Origin: Candidatus Brevefilum sp. | GTDB lineage: Bacteria; Chloroflexota; Anaerolineae; Anaerolineales; Anaerolineaceae | Direction of reading: 5' to 3' | Assembly (NCBI GenBank): GCA_029210815.1 | Contig: JARGGB010000011.1 | Span: forward strand, 1-52,059 | DNA length: 52,059 nt | Shown: positions 32,845 to 41,367 of the stretch, piece by piece | How the letters are laid out: every line of letters begins with the position of its first letter | How positions within the stretch are numbered: the stretch's first letter is position 1 | Notes under the pieces: model-generated | Told to the model about the DNA's origin: nothing | Database searches by the model: none | What the model saw: only the letters and a program-made list of their open reading frames with translations | Program-made: the position numbers and the translations under genes

Positions 32845-34074
32845 TTACTTCGATAAATAATCTCGCAGTCGACGCTTGATCGAGGGATGTCGCAATCGTG
32901 ACAAAGCCTGTGCCTGAATTTGACGGACCCGTTCCCTGGTTACACCCATTTTGCGCCCCACTTCTTCAAGGGTATAAGCCTGACCGTCCAATAAGCCAAA
33001 CCGCAGCTGCAAGATTCGAACTTCTCTTGAAGGCAATGAATCAAGCACCGAAAGCAAGCTTTCCTTAAGCAAATGACTTGTTGCTATGTCATCCGGCAAT
33101 GGGATTTCTTGATCCTCAATGAAATCGCCCAGGGTTGAGTCGCCCTCGTCATCTGTTGGTAATTCAAGGGATAAAGGACGCCTGGCGACATCCATCATAT
33201 GTTCCACCTTTTCAGGGGTAACCTCTAATGCCTCGGCAAGCTCCTCAATTTTTGGTTTGCGGTCTAAATGCTGGGTCAATTCGTGCTGAACTCGTAATAA
33301 CTTATTTATCTGATCCCCCATGTGCACGGGGACACGGATCGTCCGCCCCTGGTCTGCCACTGCCCGTGAGATTGCCTGGCGTATCCACCAGGTGGCGTAT
33401 GTGCTGAATTTGTGACCGCGACGGTACTCAAACTTTTTTGTTGCCCGCATCAAGCCAATATTGCCTTCCTGGATTAAATCAAGGAAAGGAACTCCCCGGT
33501 TCATGTATTTCTTGGCAATGCTGATCACCAGTCGAGAATTGGCAGTGATCAGATGTTCTCGAGCTTTCCATCCATCCTCAACAAGCCTCCTCAGTTCAAC
33601 CCGTCTCCGATCAGAAACATAGCCGCGTGCCAGCTCAGCCCGGGCTAAACGCCCACTTTCAATTCGCTGGGCAAGGGCAACTTCCTCCACTGCCGTCAAC
33701 AATGGTACACGGCTGACCTCTTTGAAGTACAGACCAATGGTGTCGTTGGTCTCAATATTAGAAAGATCATCCGATGAGGTGCCCTGTGCCTTATTCGCCT
33801 TTTGCTCCCTGGCTTTTTCCTCCACCTTTTTAAGCTCCTCATCAGAAGGTTGGTCAAGGAGTTCGGCATCCTCAACGTAAGGAATGCATGCGCTGATTAA
33901 AGCGCTGAACACCATTTCCAGTTTTTTGACGTCCTCTTCTGCTTCTGGAAAGATTTGGAGGATATCACTTGTAGTGATGAAGGATTTATTTCTGCCAATT
34001 TGGATCAAACGAGCTATTGAAGAAGTGCCCTGCCCGCCGTTTGATTTTGCACTCGTCGTGGACTTTATGCCCAT
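32845..34074 (-). CDS. sigA: RNA polymerase primary sigma factor (RpoD/SigA type)
   Basis: A 409-residue group 1 sigma factor. Region 1.1 (about 17-75) is followed by a short charged linker, region 1.2 with [21 protein letters not shown] (split here as [21 protein letters not shown]), region 2 with [20 protein letters not shown] and [13 protein letters not shown], which reads -10 DNA, region 3 (about 270-330) and region 4 with [19 protein letters not shown], the helix-turn-helix for -35. The consensus -10 hexamers found in this window fit such a factor. TACAAT lies 12 nt before ATG on the minus strand. tRNA-Ser(GCT) is upstream with a terminator between, so it has its own promoter. Confidence 0.96.
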   Translation of the reverse strand: MGIKSTTSAKSNGGQGTSSIARLIQIGRNKSFITTSDILQIFPEAEEDVKKLEMVFSALISACIPYVEDAELLDQPSDEELKKVEEKAREQKANKAQGTSSDDLSNIETNDTIGLYFKEVSRVPLLTAVEEVALAQRIESGRLARAELARGYVSDRRRVELRRLVEDGWKAREHLITANSRLVISIAKKYMNRGVPFLDLIQEGNIGLMRATKKFEYRRGHKFSTYATWWIRQAISRAVADQGRTIRVPVHMGDQINKLLRVQHELTQHLDRKPKIEELAEALEVTPEKVEHMMDVARRPLSLELPTDDEGDSTLGDFIEDQEIPLPDDIATSHLLKESLLSVLDSLPSREVRILQLRFGLLDGQAYTLEEVGRKMGVTRERVRQIQAQALSRLRHPSIKRRLRDYLSK

Positions 34075-34325
34075 AGGCTCTTTCTATTGTATGAAAGGAA
34101 TGAATAAGCAGCGATTAACCCCAACTAAACCGCCATATCAACATTATTGAACGAACCTTGATTACGATAACCCAACACCCCATAAGTCTAGTATTTTTTA
34201 ATCAAAATATCAACCTTTTGGGCAATACGAGATAAAAAAATGCGTTGAGAAAGACCAGAAAAAGCTTGAATAATGAAGAATATCAAATTGTATGCTTACT
34301 GTAAAAAATTTTTATATATATCCCA
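34075..34325. other. Non-coding gap between sigA and the tRNA terminator
   Basis: About 250 bp of AT-rich DNA upstream of sigA. Apart from the TACAAT just before the sigA start, I see no gene, repeat or structured RNA. Confidence 0.5.
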
Positions 34326-34329
34326 AACC

Positions 34330-34360
34330 AAAAACTCGTGCAAGATGAGCACGAGTTTTT
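34330..34360 (-). terminator. Terminator of the tRNA-Ser pair
   Basis: AAAACTCGTGC / GCACGAGTTTT, perfect stem (34331-34341 with 34349-34359), 7-nt loop, flanked by A-runs and T-runs so it can work both ways. It begins 9 nt after the 3' end of tRNA-Ser(GCT). Confidence 0.85.
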
Positions 34361-34368
34361 TATTTCAG

Positions 34369-34458
34369 CGGGGAGGGAGGGATTCGAACCCTCGGTTGAG
34401 CTAAACACCCAACAACCACTTAGCAGGCGGCCCCATTCAACCACTCTGGCACCTCCCC
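34369..34458 (-). tRNA. tRNA-Ser (anticodon GCT)
   Basis: 90 nt. Acceptor GGGGAGG pairs with CCTCCCC, discriminator G. Anticodon loop CTGCTAA gives GCT. Long variable arm and T-arm GAGGG-TTCGAAT-CCCTC. No CCA is encoded. It reads AGC/AGU codons. Confidence 0.92.
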
Positions 34459-34486
34459 AGACATAAATAATACCCCACTATAAAGG

Positions 34487-34573
34487 CGGAGGGAGAGGGA
34501 TTCGAACCCACGGTGGGCGTGAACCCACACCTGTTTTCAAGACAGGCGCCTTAGTCCACTCGGCCATCCCTCC
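34487..34573 (-). tRNA. tRNA-Ser (anticodon TGA)
   Basis: 87 nt. Acceptor GGAGGGA pairs with TCCCTCC, discriminator G. Anticodon arm CCTGT-CTTGAAA-ACAGG gives TGA. Long variable arm. The T-stem GTGGG/CCCTC has one U-U mismatch. No CCA is encoded. It lies 28 bp from tRNA-Ser(GCT) and is probably cotranscribed. Confidence 0.9.
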
Positions 34574-34706
34574 GGATTTGACATTCTAACATTAAATATC
34601 CACCATCACAAGGCGGAGCTTAATTATAGCACCCAGAGCAAAACATGCAACAAAAATAAACGAATAATTGCCATTGATGATAAATACTTTTAGTAAATTG
34701 TACTCA

Positions 34707-35813
34707 TTAGGGGGTATTGGTCGGCCAGGGGGTGATGGATGGCCGCTTTGTCGCAACAGCTGTTGGTCTTTCAACCGTGAACGTCGGTGATGCCATAGGG
34801 ATGGGCGTTTTCGTGTTAACCAAATCATCAAGACCTGTTGGAGAAACGATCGTCTGTGTCCCAGATTGGATTCCCCCAGAATCTAATTTCCCCTGCCACC
34901 AGCGCCATCCCAAAAAAACAGCCGTCAGAATTGCACTAATCAAAGCCAGTGTTAGCAGGCATCCCAACACAAGTTTTCGCTTTCGAGGTTTTTTAAAAAC
35001 ACCCCTGGAAGGAATATACATCAATATCACTGTGGTGTTATCGTAACCCCCACGCGCATTTGCCATTTGGATCAAACGATCTACTGCGGTATCAAAAGGG
35101 TTCTCCTTAATCACCAATTGAATCTCAGGATCTTCCACAAGATCGGTCAAGCCATCACTGCAAAGGATCAGCGTGTCACCGGCGATCAAGCGCATGCCCT
35201 GGTTATTCTGAGCTTCCTCATCGCTCTCACCCTCAAAATACCACAATCGGAAATCAGGTTCTGGTTCGCTTTTAGTTCCTAAATAACGGCGAATAACGTG
35301 TGCATTTGGATGATTTTCACGTTCCGATTCCTGGATAAGTCCTGCTTCATAGGCTTCCTGCACCCAGGTATGGTCCGTGGTTAGCTGAACAATGTGCCCT
35401 TTGCGCAAAAGGTAAATTCTTGAATCCCCCAGGTTCGCCGTAAACAACCTGTTACCAATCACCCAGGCAATCGCACAGGTTGCCCCCATCCCAGCTCTTC
35501 CCTGGTCAGATAGTGATGCCTGGTAAATAGCAGCACTTGCACGCTGAATTGCTTGCCCCATCACTTCAAGCGGGTTATTTGGGTCGCTTTCAAGTATCGT
35601 TTCAGAAATAATTGAAACACCCATCTGCGCTGCAATTTCACCTGCACGATGACCGCCAATACCATCGCATAAAACAGCCAGCGTTGAAGGCACCTTTTTT
35701 TTAGGACTGACCCAGGAACCTGTCACCTGGTAACGATCTTCATTTTGCTTGCCAGTCATACCAGGGTGGCTTGCTGCGCTGATATCTAAATGAGGTTTTT
35801 TTGATTCAATCAT
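34707..35813 (-). CDS. Membrane-anchored PP2C-type serine/threonine phosphatase
   Basis: A 368-residue protein. The N-terminal PP2C domain (about 8-265) has the metal-binding residues of the family: GMTGKQNEDRYQV, LCDGIGGHRAGE, GMGATCAIAWV, ANLGDSRIYLLR, CSDGLTDLV and GGYDNTTVILM. One transmembrane helix follows (about 281-304), then an outer Thr/Pro-rich tail. It would dephosphorylate Ser/Thr residues in the cytoplasm. Its ATG overlaps the stop of the FHA-protein gene by 4 bp (ATGA), so the two are translationally coupled and likely act in one phospho-signalling module. No Hanks-type kinase gene is in the window. Confidence 0.92.
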   Translation of the reverse strand: MIESKKPHLDISAASHPGMTGKQNEDRYQVTGSWVSPKKKVPSTLAVLCDGIGGHRAGEIAAQMGVSIISETILESDPNNPLEVMGQAIQRASAAIYQASLSDQGRAGMGATCAIAWVIGNRLFTANLGDSRIYLLRKGHIVQLTTDHTWVQEAYEAGLIQESERENHPNAHVIRRYLGTKSEPEPDFRLWYFEGESDEEAQNNQGMRLIAGDTLILCSDGLTDLVEDPEIQLVIKENPFDTAVDRLIQMANARGGYDNTTVILMYIPSRGVFKKPRKRKLVLGCLLTLALISAILTAVFLGWRWWQGKLDSGGIQSGTQTIVSPTGLDDLVNTKTPIPMASPTFTVERPTAVATKRPSITPWPTNTP

Positions 35814-37693
35814 AAGGCTGGCTCGTATTTCGAGACAATCACATGAGGTTTGTCAGCAGTAATAATTGTAAATCGAAATCCACAATTCCCAAAGTGAAGG
35901 ATATCTCCCGCTTGAATTCTAACTGGCTGGCGACTAATTCGCTCATAATTCACCCATGTGCCGAATCTCGAATCCAGATCATTGATCCAGAAGTTCGACC
36001 CATCGTGATGCAGCAAAGCGTGTGCATCATCGATACTTTTATCATCAATCAATAAATCAGCTTTTTTTGTATCTCGCCCGACATAAACACGGGACCGAGA
36101 AAGGTCAAGTCTCCCATCTAAATCGCTAGAAAAGTTCTTCAAGGGAATTAAGGTCGCAACAACTTGATCGCTTTCTTTGACGCTCTGTAATAAATCCGCC
36201 GTTGGGCTGTTTTCCTTTCTAAACTTCGCAGGCAGAAAGCCTTTTACTCGGTCTTTCTTCCAGTACTTTCTGATTATCCGTGGAAGAAATATCGTAAGTG
36301 AAAGAAATACAACAAGTCCCAAAACTAAAAATGTGATTTGTTTTGACGTGAGACTTGTCTCTGGTTCGGGCAATATCACCTCAAGCTGCACGGGTGTCAG
36401 CATCGTCATGGCGGAAAAACCAAGTGAGTCCTCCACTTCAACCTGGATGCTGTGTTCACCAGTCTCGGTCAATGAGCTCAGGGTCCAGTTAAGCACATCA
36501 AAGGGCGGCGAATTTCGTTCGTCAACGACCTCGCCATCCACATAAAGTCGGCTGGCAACAATTGGCCGCGGGCGGCAGTCAGGGAATTCCACCATGATCT
36601 CGATGGATTTGTTGGTCGGAGAGAGTTCAGTACCCTCCCCCTTTGATTGGGCTCGCGTAATGACTGCGGGGGGAGAGAGCAAGATCGGGTTTGGTGGGGT
36701 AACTTCAATATAAAAAGGCGCACTCTCGCCGCTTATTTCACCCTCGGGCATTGTCAGCACAACACGCAATGGGAATGTGCCTGTTTCCCTAATTTCCGAT
36801 TGGTATGCTATTTTGTAGTAGAAGCCCAGATTCGCAAGATAGGTTTCGGGATCTGGAATAGCTTCTGTTCCTGTAAAATTGAAGAGATTTCCGCCCGTTC
36901 TATCTGCCAAATTTATCAATGCGCTGCCCTGAACATTGGTCAGATAATACGCATCATCGACCAGCCAGACGTTAACCTGGATGCCGGCAGACTGGGCATC
37001 CGTTGATAAGGCTTCTATGACTTCTATCTGAGACGGTGAGGGCGCAGGTGTGATGTAGAGTAATACTTTATCAACACCAAAAGGGACCACCCTTTCACTT
37101 GCCAGGCTGATAGCTGTTTCCAGGCTGGATAAATCTGGTTCAAGCATGCGGAAATTCGGTTGATATGCCTTTATCGCATTGACCCAAAGGGCACGATCGC
37201 TTGAACTATTAATCTCAACACCAGCATCGCTCACCAGGGACCATCGGTCAGCACTGTAAGCGGTGCGTTTTTGCGACCAATCTACAAGGGCATCTCGCAA
37301 TTTTTCATAAGGGGAAACACCATTCGTATCGCGTATATCCAATTGCCTTGCGGGATTCAGTACCAATGTAAAATGGATGCCGCTTCGTACTTTATCCAGT
37401 GATTCTGGCGTGAATGGATTGCCATCCTCATAAACCATAAGCTGGCTGAGCTGAAGATCGGCATTCAATTCACTTTGTGATGTTGGGAGCTTAAAAGGAA
37501 CAGTGATTGTCGGAAAAAGGCTGGTGTCAGGTGACTGAACAAGCAGGGATTCATCCCATTGGCCGTATCCTGATATTGTCGTGTTTATTAAAATCAGCAA
37601 AACAATCGACATAACCAGAATGTGATAAATACCAGGGGAAAAGTTCTTCCCCTGGTATTTTTCCCAGGCGTTTTTAATACGCAAGATTGTCAT
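35810..37693 (-). CDS. Transmembrane FHA-domain protein with extracellular vWA-like and Ig-like regions
   Basis: A 627-residue two-helix membrane protein. Helix 1 (about 22-44) leads to a large outer part: a vWA-like domain (about 85-280) with a degenerate metal site (LVLNPARQLDIRD), then a beta-rich region (about 290-440) with phrases such as SPPAVITRAQSKGEG and ASRLYVDGEVVDE. Helix 2 (about 450-470) leads to a cytoplasmic FHA domain (about 530-615) with SRVYVGRDTKKADLLIDD, the phosphothreonine-binding Arg and Ser/His region, and NDLDSRFGTWVN. It can sense something outside and bind phosphothreonine inside. Start ATG 37693 is preferred over a TTG four codons upstream. It is coupled to the PP2C gene. 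Confidence 0.82.
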   Translation of the reverse strand: MTILRIKNAWEKYQGKNFSPGIYHILVMSIVLLILINTTISGYGQWDESLLVQSPDTSLFPTITVPFKLPTSQSELNADLQLSQLMVYEDGNPFTPESLDKVRSGIHFTLVLNPARQLDIRDTNGVSPYEKLRDALVDWSQKRTAYSADRWSLVSDAGVEINSSSDRALWVNAIKAYQPNFRMLEPDLSSLETAISLASERVVPFGVDKVLLYITPAPSPSQIEVIEALSTDAQSAGIQVNVWLVDDAYYLTNVQGSALINLADRTGGNLFNFTGTEAIPDPETYLANLGFYYKIAYQSEIRETGTFPLRVVLTMPEGEISGESAPFYIEVTPPNPILLSPPAVITRAQSKGEGTELSPTNKSIEIMVEFPDCRPRPIVASRLYVDGEVVDERNSPPFDVLNWTLSSLTETGEHSIQVEVEDSLGFSAMTMLTPVQLEVILPEPETSLTSKQITFLVLGLVVFLSLTIFLPRIIRKYWKKDRVKGFLPAKFRKENSPTADLLQSVKESDQVVATLIPLKNFSSDLDGRLDLSRSRVYVGRDTKKADLLIDDKSIDDAHALLHHDGSNFWINDLDSRFGTWVNYERISRQPVRIQAGDILHFGNCGFRFTIITADKPHVIVSKYEPAL

Positions 37694-37717
37694 CGAAATT
37701 CCCAAAGAGGTTTTTAC

Positions 37718-38719
37718 TTAATCCTCCTGGAGATCATCCAAAGTTCGATCTTCAGCTTCCTGATTGAGTACAACAGGTTTAAGCGCATCTTCGCCAACCA
37801 GGGTACGATAGGTCAGGGTCCAGCTCGCCAGAACATAAGCTTTGATAACGCCCGCCAGGAATATCAAGAAGGGCAGCAAAGCTAATAACATAATGATGCT
37901 GAGGAATAATCCGATGGAAGCGCTTTGGAAACCAGTCGCAAACAAATTGATCAACAAAGGTATCGGTACAAGGACCAGGGGAAGTCCAATAATTAGGCTG
38001 ACAATAAGCTGTCCAATTCCTAATATAAGGAACATCACCACAACGTAACCGATCTTCCGGGTAATAACCTGCCATGCCCGGCTGATTCCTTCAAATATAT
38101 CCTTATCTTCTTCAATGATAGCAATCGTTGTAAAGATGATCATCACTTCAATGAACCAACCAATGGGAATCAGTAAGAACAGCCCCAGGAAGCAGGTGCA
38201 GACCGTAAAAAGGACAATCGGTATTGCAAATATCAGGAAAGCCACAAATCCCAAAATGCACAGCCCCAAATTTAATAGGAGCACCTTCCAGTAATAAGGC
38301 TTAATTGCCTTGAAGATTTCGCTAAATGATAAAGGTTTGCCATCTTCAGCAGCGTCATCAGCCATAGCAGTACCTTTGATCACACCCGCGGTCCCCAAAG
38401 TCCCGAGTAATAAAGAAAGGATAGCGATGGCAATTCCCATGAAAATCATCAGGAAAACGATCATTATCCAAATCCATGGCTCAATATTTTCGATGGTTGT
38501 GATGACATTGTCAAAGGAATACCGCATTGATGGATTCAGAAAGGGGAAAATACCGCTCGAACTTGAATGCGCTGGTGCACCCCCTGAAGACCCGCCGCCG
38601 TGACCGCCGCCGCCCCTGGCACTGTTCATACCGCAGCTCGCCAACAGCCCAAAAAGCCACAATATTTTATGCTTCCAAATTATTTTCCATGCTTTTTTTA
38701 AAATCTCACCAAAGTCCAT
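37718..38719 (-). CDS. Polytopic membrane protein, unknown function
   Basis: A 333-residue membrane protein. It begins MDFGEILKKAWKIIWKHKILWLFGLLA, given here as the N-terminal amphipathic and first hydrophobic helices, then a Gly/Ser-rich loop (about 36-58) and about six further helices. The lack of charged residues in helices and the 'GISRAWQVI' segment before a late helix resemble the glycerophosphodiester phosphodiesterase membrane-domain / DUF7544-like group, whose role is not known. It precedes the FHA gene by about 24 bp on the same strand, so it may belong to that module. Acidic C terminus (RTLDDLQED). Confidence 0.72.
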   Translation of the reverse strand: MDFGEILKKAWKIIWKHKILWLFGLLASCGMNSARGGGGHGGGSSGGAPAHSSSSGIFPFLNPSMRYSFDNVITTIENIEPWIWIMIVFLMIFMGIAIAILSLLLGTLGTAGVIKGTAMADDAAEDGKPLSFSEIFKAIKPYYWKVLLLNLGLCILGFVAFLIFAIPIVLFTVCTCFLGLFLLIPIGWFIEVMIIFTTIAIIEEDKDIFEGISRAWQVITRKIGYVVVMFLILGIGQLIVSLIIGLPLVLVPIPLLINLFATGFQSASIGLFLSIIMLLALLPFLIFLAGVIKAYVLASWTLTYRTLVGEDALKPVVLNQEAEDRTLDDLQED

Positions 38720-38809
38720 CTCAATCTCCTTTTGACTTGTTTTTCAAAAGCCCATTTCAAAGTCTGTTTCACTTATTATTTTATATTAAACCGCTGCATA
38801 TGACGAATC

Positions 38810-40375
38810 TTATTCCCACTCGATCGTTCCTGGGGGCTTACTCGTGATATCATACACCACCCGATTAACGCCCTGCACCTCATTCACAATTCGACTGGAA
38901 ACTCGCGCCAGAAGTTCATTCGGCAATCTTGCCCAATCCGCTGTCATAAAATCGTGGGTTGTCACAGCCCTGAGCGCAATGACTTCCTGGTAAGTGCGCT
39001 GGTCCCCCATCACACCCACCGCCTTAACAGGCAAGAGGACTGCAAAAGCTTGGGCAGTCCCTGTTTCAATTCCTTGGTCATCTTCGCTAAATGTTAGAAG
39101 ATTTGCTTTAGCAAGTTCTTCTGTGAATATTGCATCTGCCTGACGCAATTTTTCGATTCTTGGTAAGCTCACTTCTCCCAAACACCTGACAGCCAGGCCA
39201 GGCCCCGGAAAGGGCTGCCGCCAGATTAATTCCTTTGGCAAACCGAGGGCTTCACCCACTTTACGGACCTCATCTTTGAAAAGATACCGCAGCGGCTCAA
39301 CCAGATCAAAATTCATCCGCTCGGGCAATCCCCCAACATTATGGTGGGTTTTGATACGATGTGCTGAAGACCTTTCCGGCGCACGAGATTCAATGACATC
39401 GGGGTAAATGGTCCCCTGCACAAGAAATTTGGGTTCGCCCAGTGTAAGGGCTGTTGATTCAAACAAGCGAATAAAGGTTTCTCCAATGATCCGCCGTTTC
39501 TCTTCTGGTGCTGTCACACCCTTTAAGTTTGAGAAGAAAACTTCTTTTGAATCTAATTTTATAAAATGACAATTAAGGTTTTCACCAAATACCTTTTCAA
39601 CCCAAAAACCTTCATCTTTACGCATCAGCCCGGTTTCTACGAAAACAGCTGTTAGCTGGTCGCCCAGCGCCTTTTGAACGAGGGCAGTGGCAACACTCGA
39701 ATCGACACCTCCACTCACAGCCGATAAAACTTTTCCGCTGCCGACTTCCTTGCGAATAGCATCCACTGACTCTTCAATAATTGATTGCGGCGTCCACCCT
39801 GGTTTACATCCGCAAACATCAAAAACAAACCGTTTGATCAGCAATTCACCCGAAGGCGTATGCCGAACTTCCGGGTGAAATTGCAAACCATAATAAGCAC
39901 GGTATTCATCTCCCATCGCTGCAATTGGGCTGTTGTAGGTTTTTGCCAAAACAGAGAAACCTTCAGGCAAACTGTCAATCCTGTCGCCATGAGACATCCA
40001 AACCTGGGGGTCGTCATCCGCTCTCAGCAATATGGACGGCTTTAGAAGGGTCAAATCTGCAGAACCGTACTCCCGTTTAACAGCCCGGGCAACTTCTCCT
40101 CCCAACGAATGCGTAATCGCTTGCATGCCGTAACAAATCCCCAGAATGGGTAAACTACTTTCGAAGAGATATCCCGGAATTTCAGGGGCGTTGGCGTCAT
40201 AAACTGAACCAGGCCCTCCTGACAGCACAAAACCTTTTGGCTTTACAGCCATCACCCGATCCCCAGGTGTATCCCATGGGAAAAGCTCGGCAAAAACCTG
40301 TGCTTCGCGTATGCGGCGCACGATTAGTTGGGCATATTGTGAGCCAAAATCAATTACTGCGATCGTGTCAATCAC
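38810..40375 (-). CDS. guaA: GMP synthase (glutamine-hydrolysing)
   Basis: Converts XMP to GMP using glutamine and ATP. The 521-residue product has a class I glutamine amidotransferase domain with the nucleophile in GICYGMQ (Cys about 79) and FHPEV, then the ATP pyrophosphatase domain with SGGVDSS (about 218-224) and the C-terminal dimerisation domain ending KPPGTIEWE. The start is taken as GTG 40375: GGAG is 6 nt upstream and the product begins MIDTIAVIDFGSQYAQLI, as expected; an in-frame GTG seven codons upstream lacks a site. It overlaps the HIT gene stop by 8 bp and follows xpt, forming a guanine-nucleotide operon. Confidence 0.96.
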   Translation of the reverse strand: MIDTIAVIDFGSQYAQLIVRRIREAQVFAELFPWDTPGDRVMAVKPKGFVLSGGPGSVYDANAPEIPGYLFESSLPILGICYGMQAITHSLGGEVARAVKREYGSADLTLLKPSILLRADDDPQVWMSHGDRIDSLPEGFSVLAKTYNSPIAAMGDEYRAYYGLQFHPEVRHTPSGELLIKRFVFDVCGCKPGWTPQSIIEESVDAIRKEVGSGKVLSAVSGGVDSSVATALVQKALGDQLTAVFVETGLMRKDEGFWVEKVFGENLNCHFIKLDSKEVFFSNLKGVTAPEEKRRIIGETFIRLFESTALTLGEPKFLVQGTIYPDVIESRAPERSSAHRIKTHHNVGGLPERMNFDLVEPLRYLFKDEVRKVGEALGLPKELIWRQPFPGPGLAVRCLGEVSLPRIEKLRQADAIFTEELAKANLLTFSEDDQGIETGTAQAFAVLLPVKAVGVMGDQRTYQEVIALRAVTTHDFMTADWARLPNELLARVSSRIVNEVQGVNRVVYDITSKPPGTIEWE

Positions 40376-40664
40376 TAATTTCTCCAAAACTTTCACTAAT
40401 AAGGTGCCAATGCCACTGCGGAACAGTTTGATTCGATCCTCCGTTGGTAATTAATCGGTATCCGCACGCTTCAAGATTAAATTCTTCGATGAGTTTTTTG
40501 ACAATGACAAAAAGCTCTGAATAAAACGCGTCCGAGTCATTGGGTGCATCTGACAGTGAAAGCACGCTGCTTTTGGGTAGGATCAGAATATGTAAAGGGT
40601 ACAGGGGTTTGGGATGATAAAAAGCCCGCCAATAGGAGCCTTCATGTATATTTCTATCTTTCAT
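40368..40664 (-). CDS. HIT family protein (histidine triad)
   Basis: A 98-residue product from ATG 40664. AFYHPKPLYPLHILILPK matches the first half of HIT proteins (AFYHPxPxYPxHxLIxPK), and NGGSNQTVPQWHWHLISE gives the triad region with HWHLI near the C terminus. HIT proteins hydrolyse nucleoside phosphoramidates or dinucleotides. The usual first strand-helix part is short here; a longer product starting at a non-ATG codon upstream (GTG or TTG, between 40664 and the xpt stop) is possible, since that stretch keeps some family likeness. It is in the xpt-guaA operon, overlapping guaA by 8 bp. Confidence 0.8.
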   Translation of the reverse strand: MKDRNIHEGSYWRAFYHPKPLYPLHILILPKSSVLSLSDAPNDSDAFYSELFVIVKKLIEEFNLEACGYRLITNGGSNQTVPQWHWHLISESFGEISD

Positions 40665-40749
40665 GAAATGACCTGTATGGTTAAACAAAAACACAAACAC
40701 TGGCTTTAGAAAACAAGACCTGGCTGTTTTTAAAAGCAGGGATGAGATT

Positions 40750-41328
40750 TCAGTCTTCAGCAAAAACAATCTTGCCATTTTCAAGGGAGTCGATCGGCAC
40801 AAGCGCAATAATTGGAACACCAAGATCCGCGAGCAGCTCTCGCCCTCCCTCGAAAGTTTTCTCAATCAAAGCGCCAATGCCCACCAATTTTGCACCTGCT
40901 GTTTGCGCCAGGCGAACAAGGCCAGCAATCGTTGCACCTGATGCGAGAAAGTCGTCAATGATCAAAACCCGTTCGCCGTTTGCCAGGTATTCCGGGGAAA
41001 CAATCAACTCGACCATATGCCCCTTGGTATGAGAAGGCGCAACCGTTAAGTAAACCGTATCGGGCATGGTCACCGGTTTATGTTTTCGGGCATAGACAAC
41101 GGGGATGCTAAGATACATGGCAGTCATAAGGGCAGGTGCAATGCCTGAAATTTCGGCAGTTAAGATTTTTGTTGGTTCTGTAGATTTGAAGAGCCGGGCA
41201 AATTCCTTTCCGCAGGCGTCCATCAAAACAGGGTCAACCTGGTGGTTAATAAAGGGATCGACCTTTAAAATATCGTTCCCCAGAACCTTACCCTCTTGCT
41301 CAACGCGTTTTCTCAATGGTTCAAACAC
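40750..41328 (-). CDS. xpt: Xanthine phosphoribosyltransferase
   Basis: Salvages xanthine to XMP, the substrate of GuaA two genes on. The 192-residue product has the PRTase core: ILTAEISGIAPALMTAMYL, cut to its parts ILTAEISGIAP and ALMTAMYL, YARKHKPVTMP, and the PRPP-binding LIIDDFLASGATIAGLVRL, split as LIIDDFLASGATI. The start is GTG 41328, since GGAGG lies 5 nt upstream; the open frame begins four codons earlier at a TTG that is itself part of the ribosome-binding site. In many firmicutes xpt is under a purine riboswitch; here I see no such element in the 39-bp gap upstream. Confidence 0.92.
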   Translation of the reverse strand: MFEPLRKRVEQEGKVLGNDILKVDPFINHQVDPVLMDACGKEFARLFKSTEPTKILTAEISGIAPALMTAMYLSIPVVYARKHKPVTMPDTVYLTVAPSHTKGHMVELIVSPEYLANGERVLIIDDFLASGATIAGLVRLAQTAGAKLVGIGALIEKTFEGGRELLADLGVPIIALVPIDSLENGKIVFAED

Positions 41329-41367
41329 GCTAACCTCCAAAAAAACCTGGTACCCGGAATATTTTCG

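Noticed and set aside
40665-40749. Full-length HIT start at the far upstream methionine of the open frame
   Set aside because: Residues encoded upstream of 40750 are an out-of-frame reading of the xpt gene; only the 85 bp up to the xpt stop could add real residues.
41329-41367. Purine riboswitch ahead of xpt
   Set aside because: The gap to the glycosyltransferase gene is only 39 bp and contains just the ribosome-binding site, too short for the aptamer.
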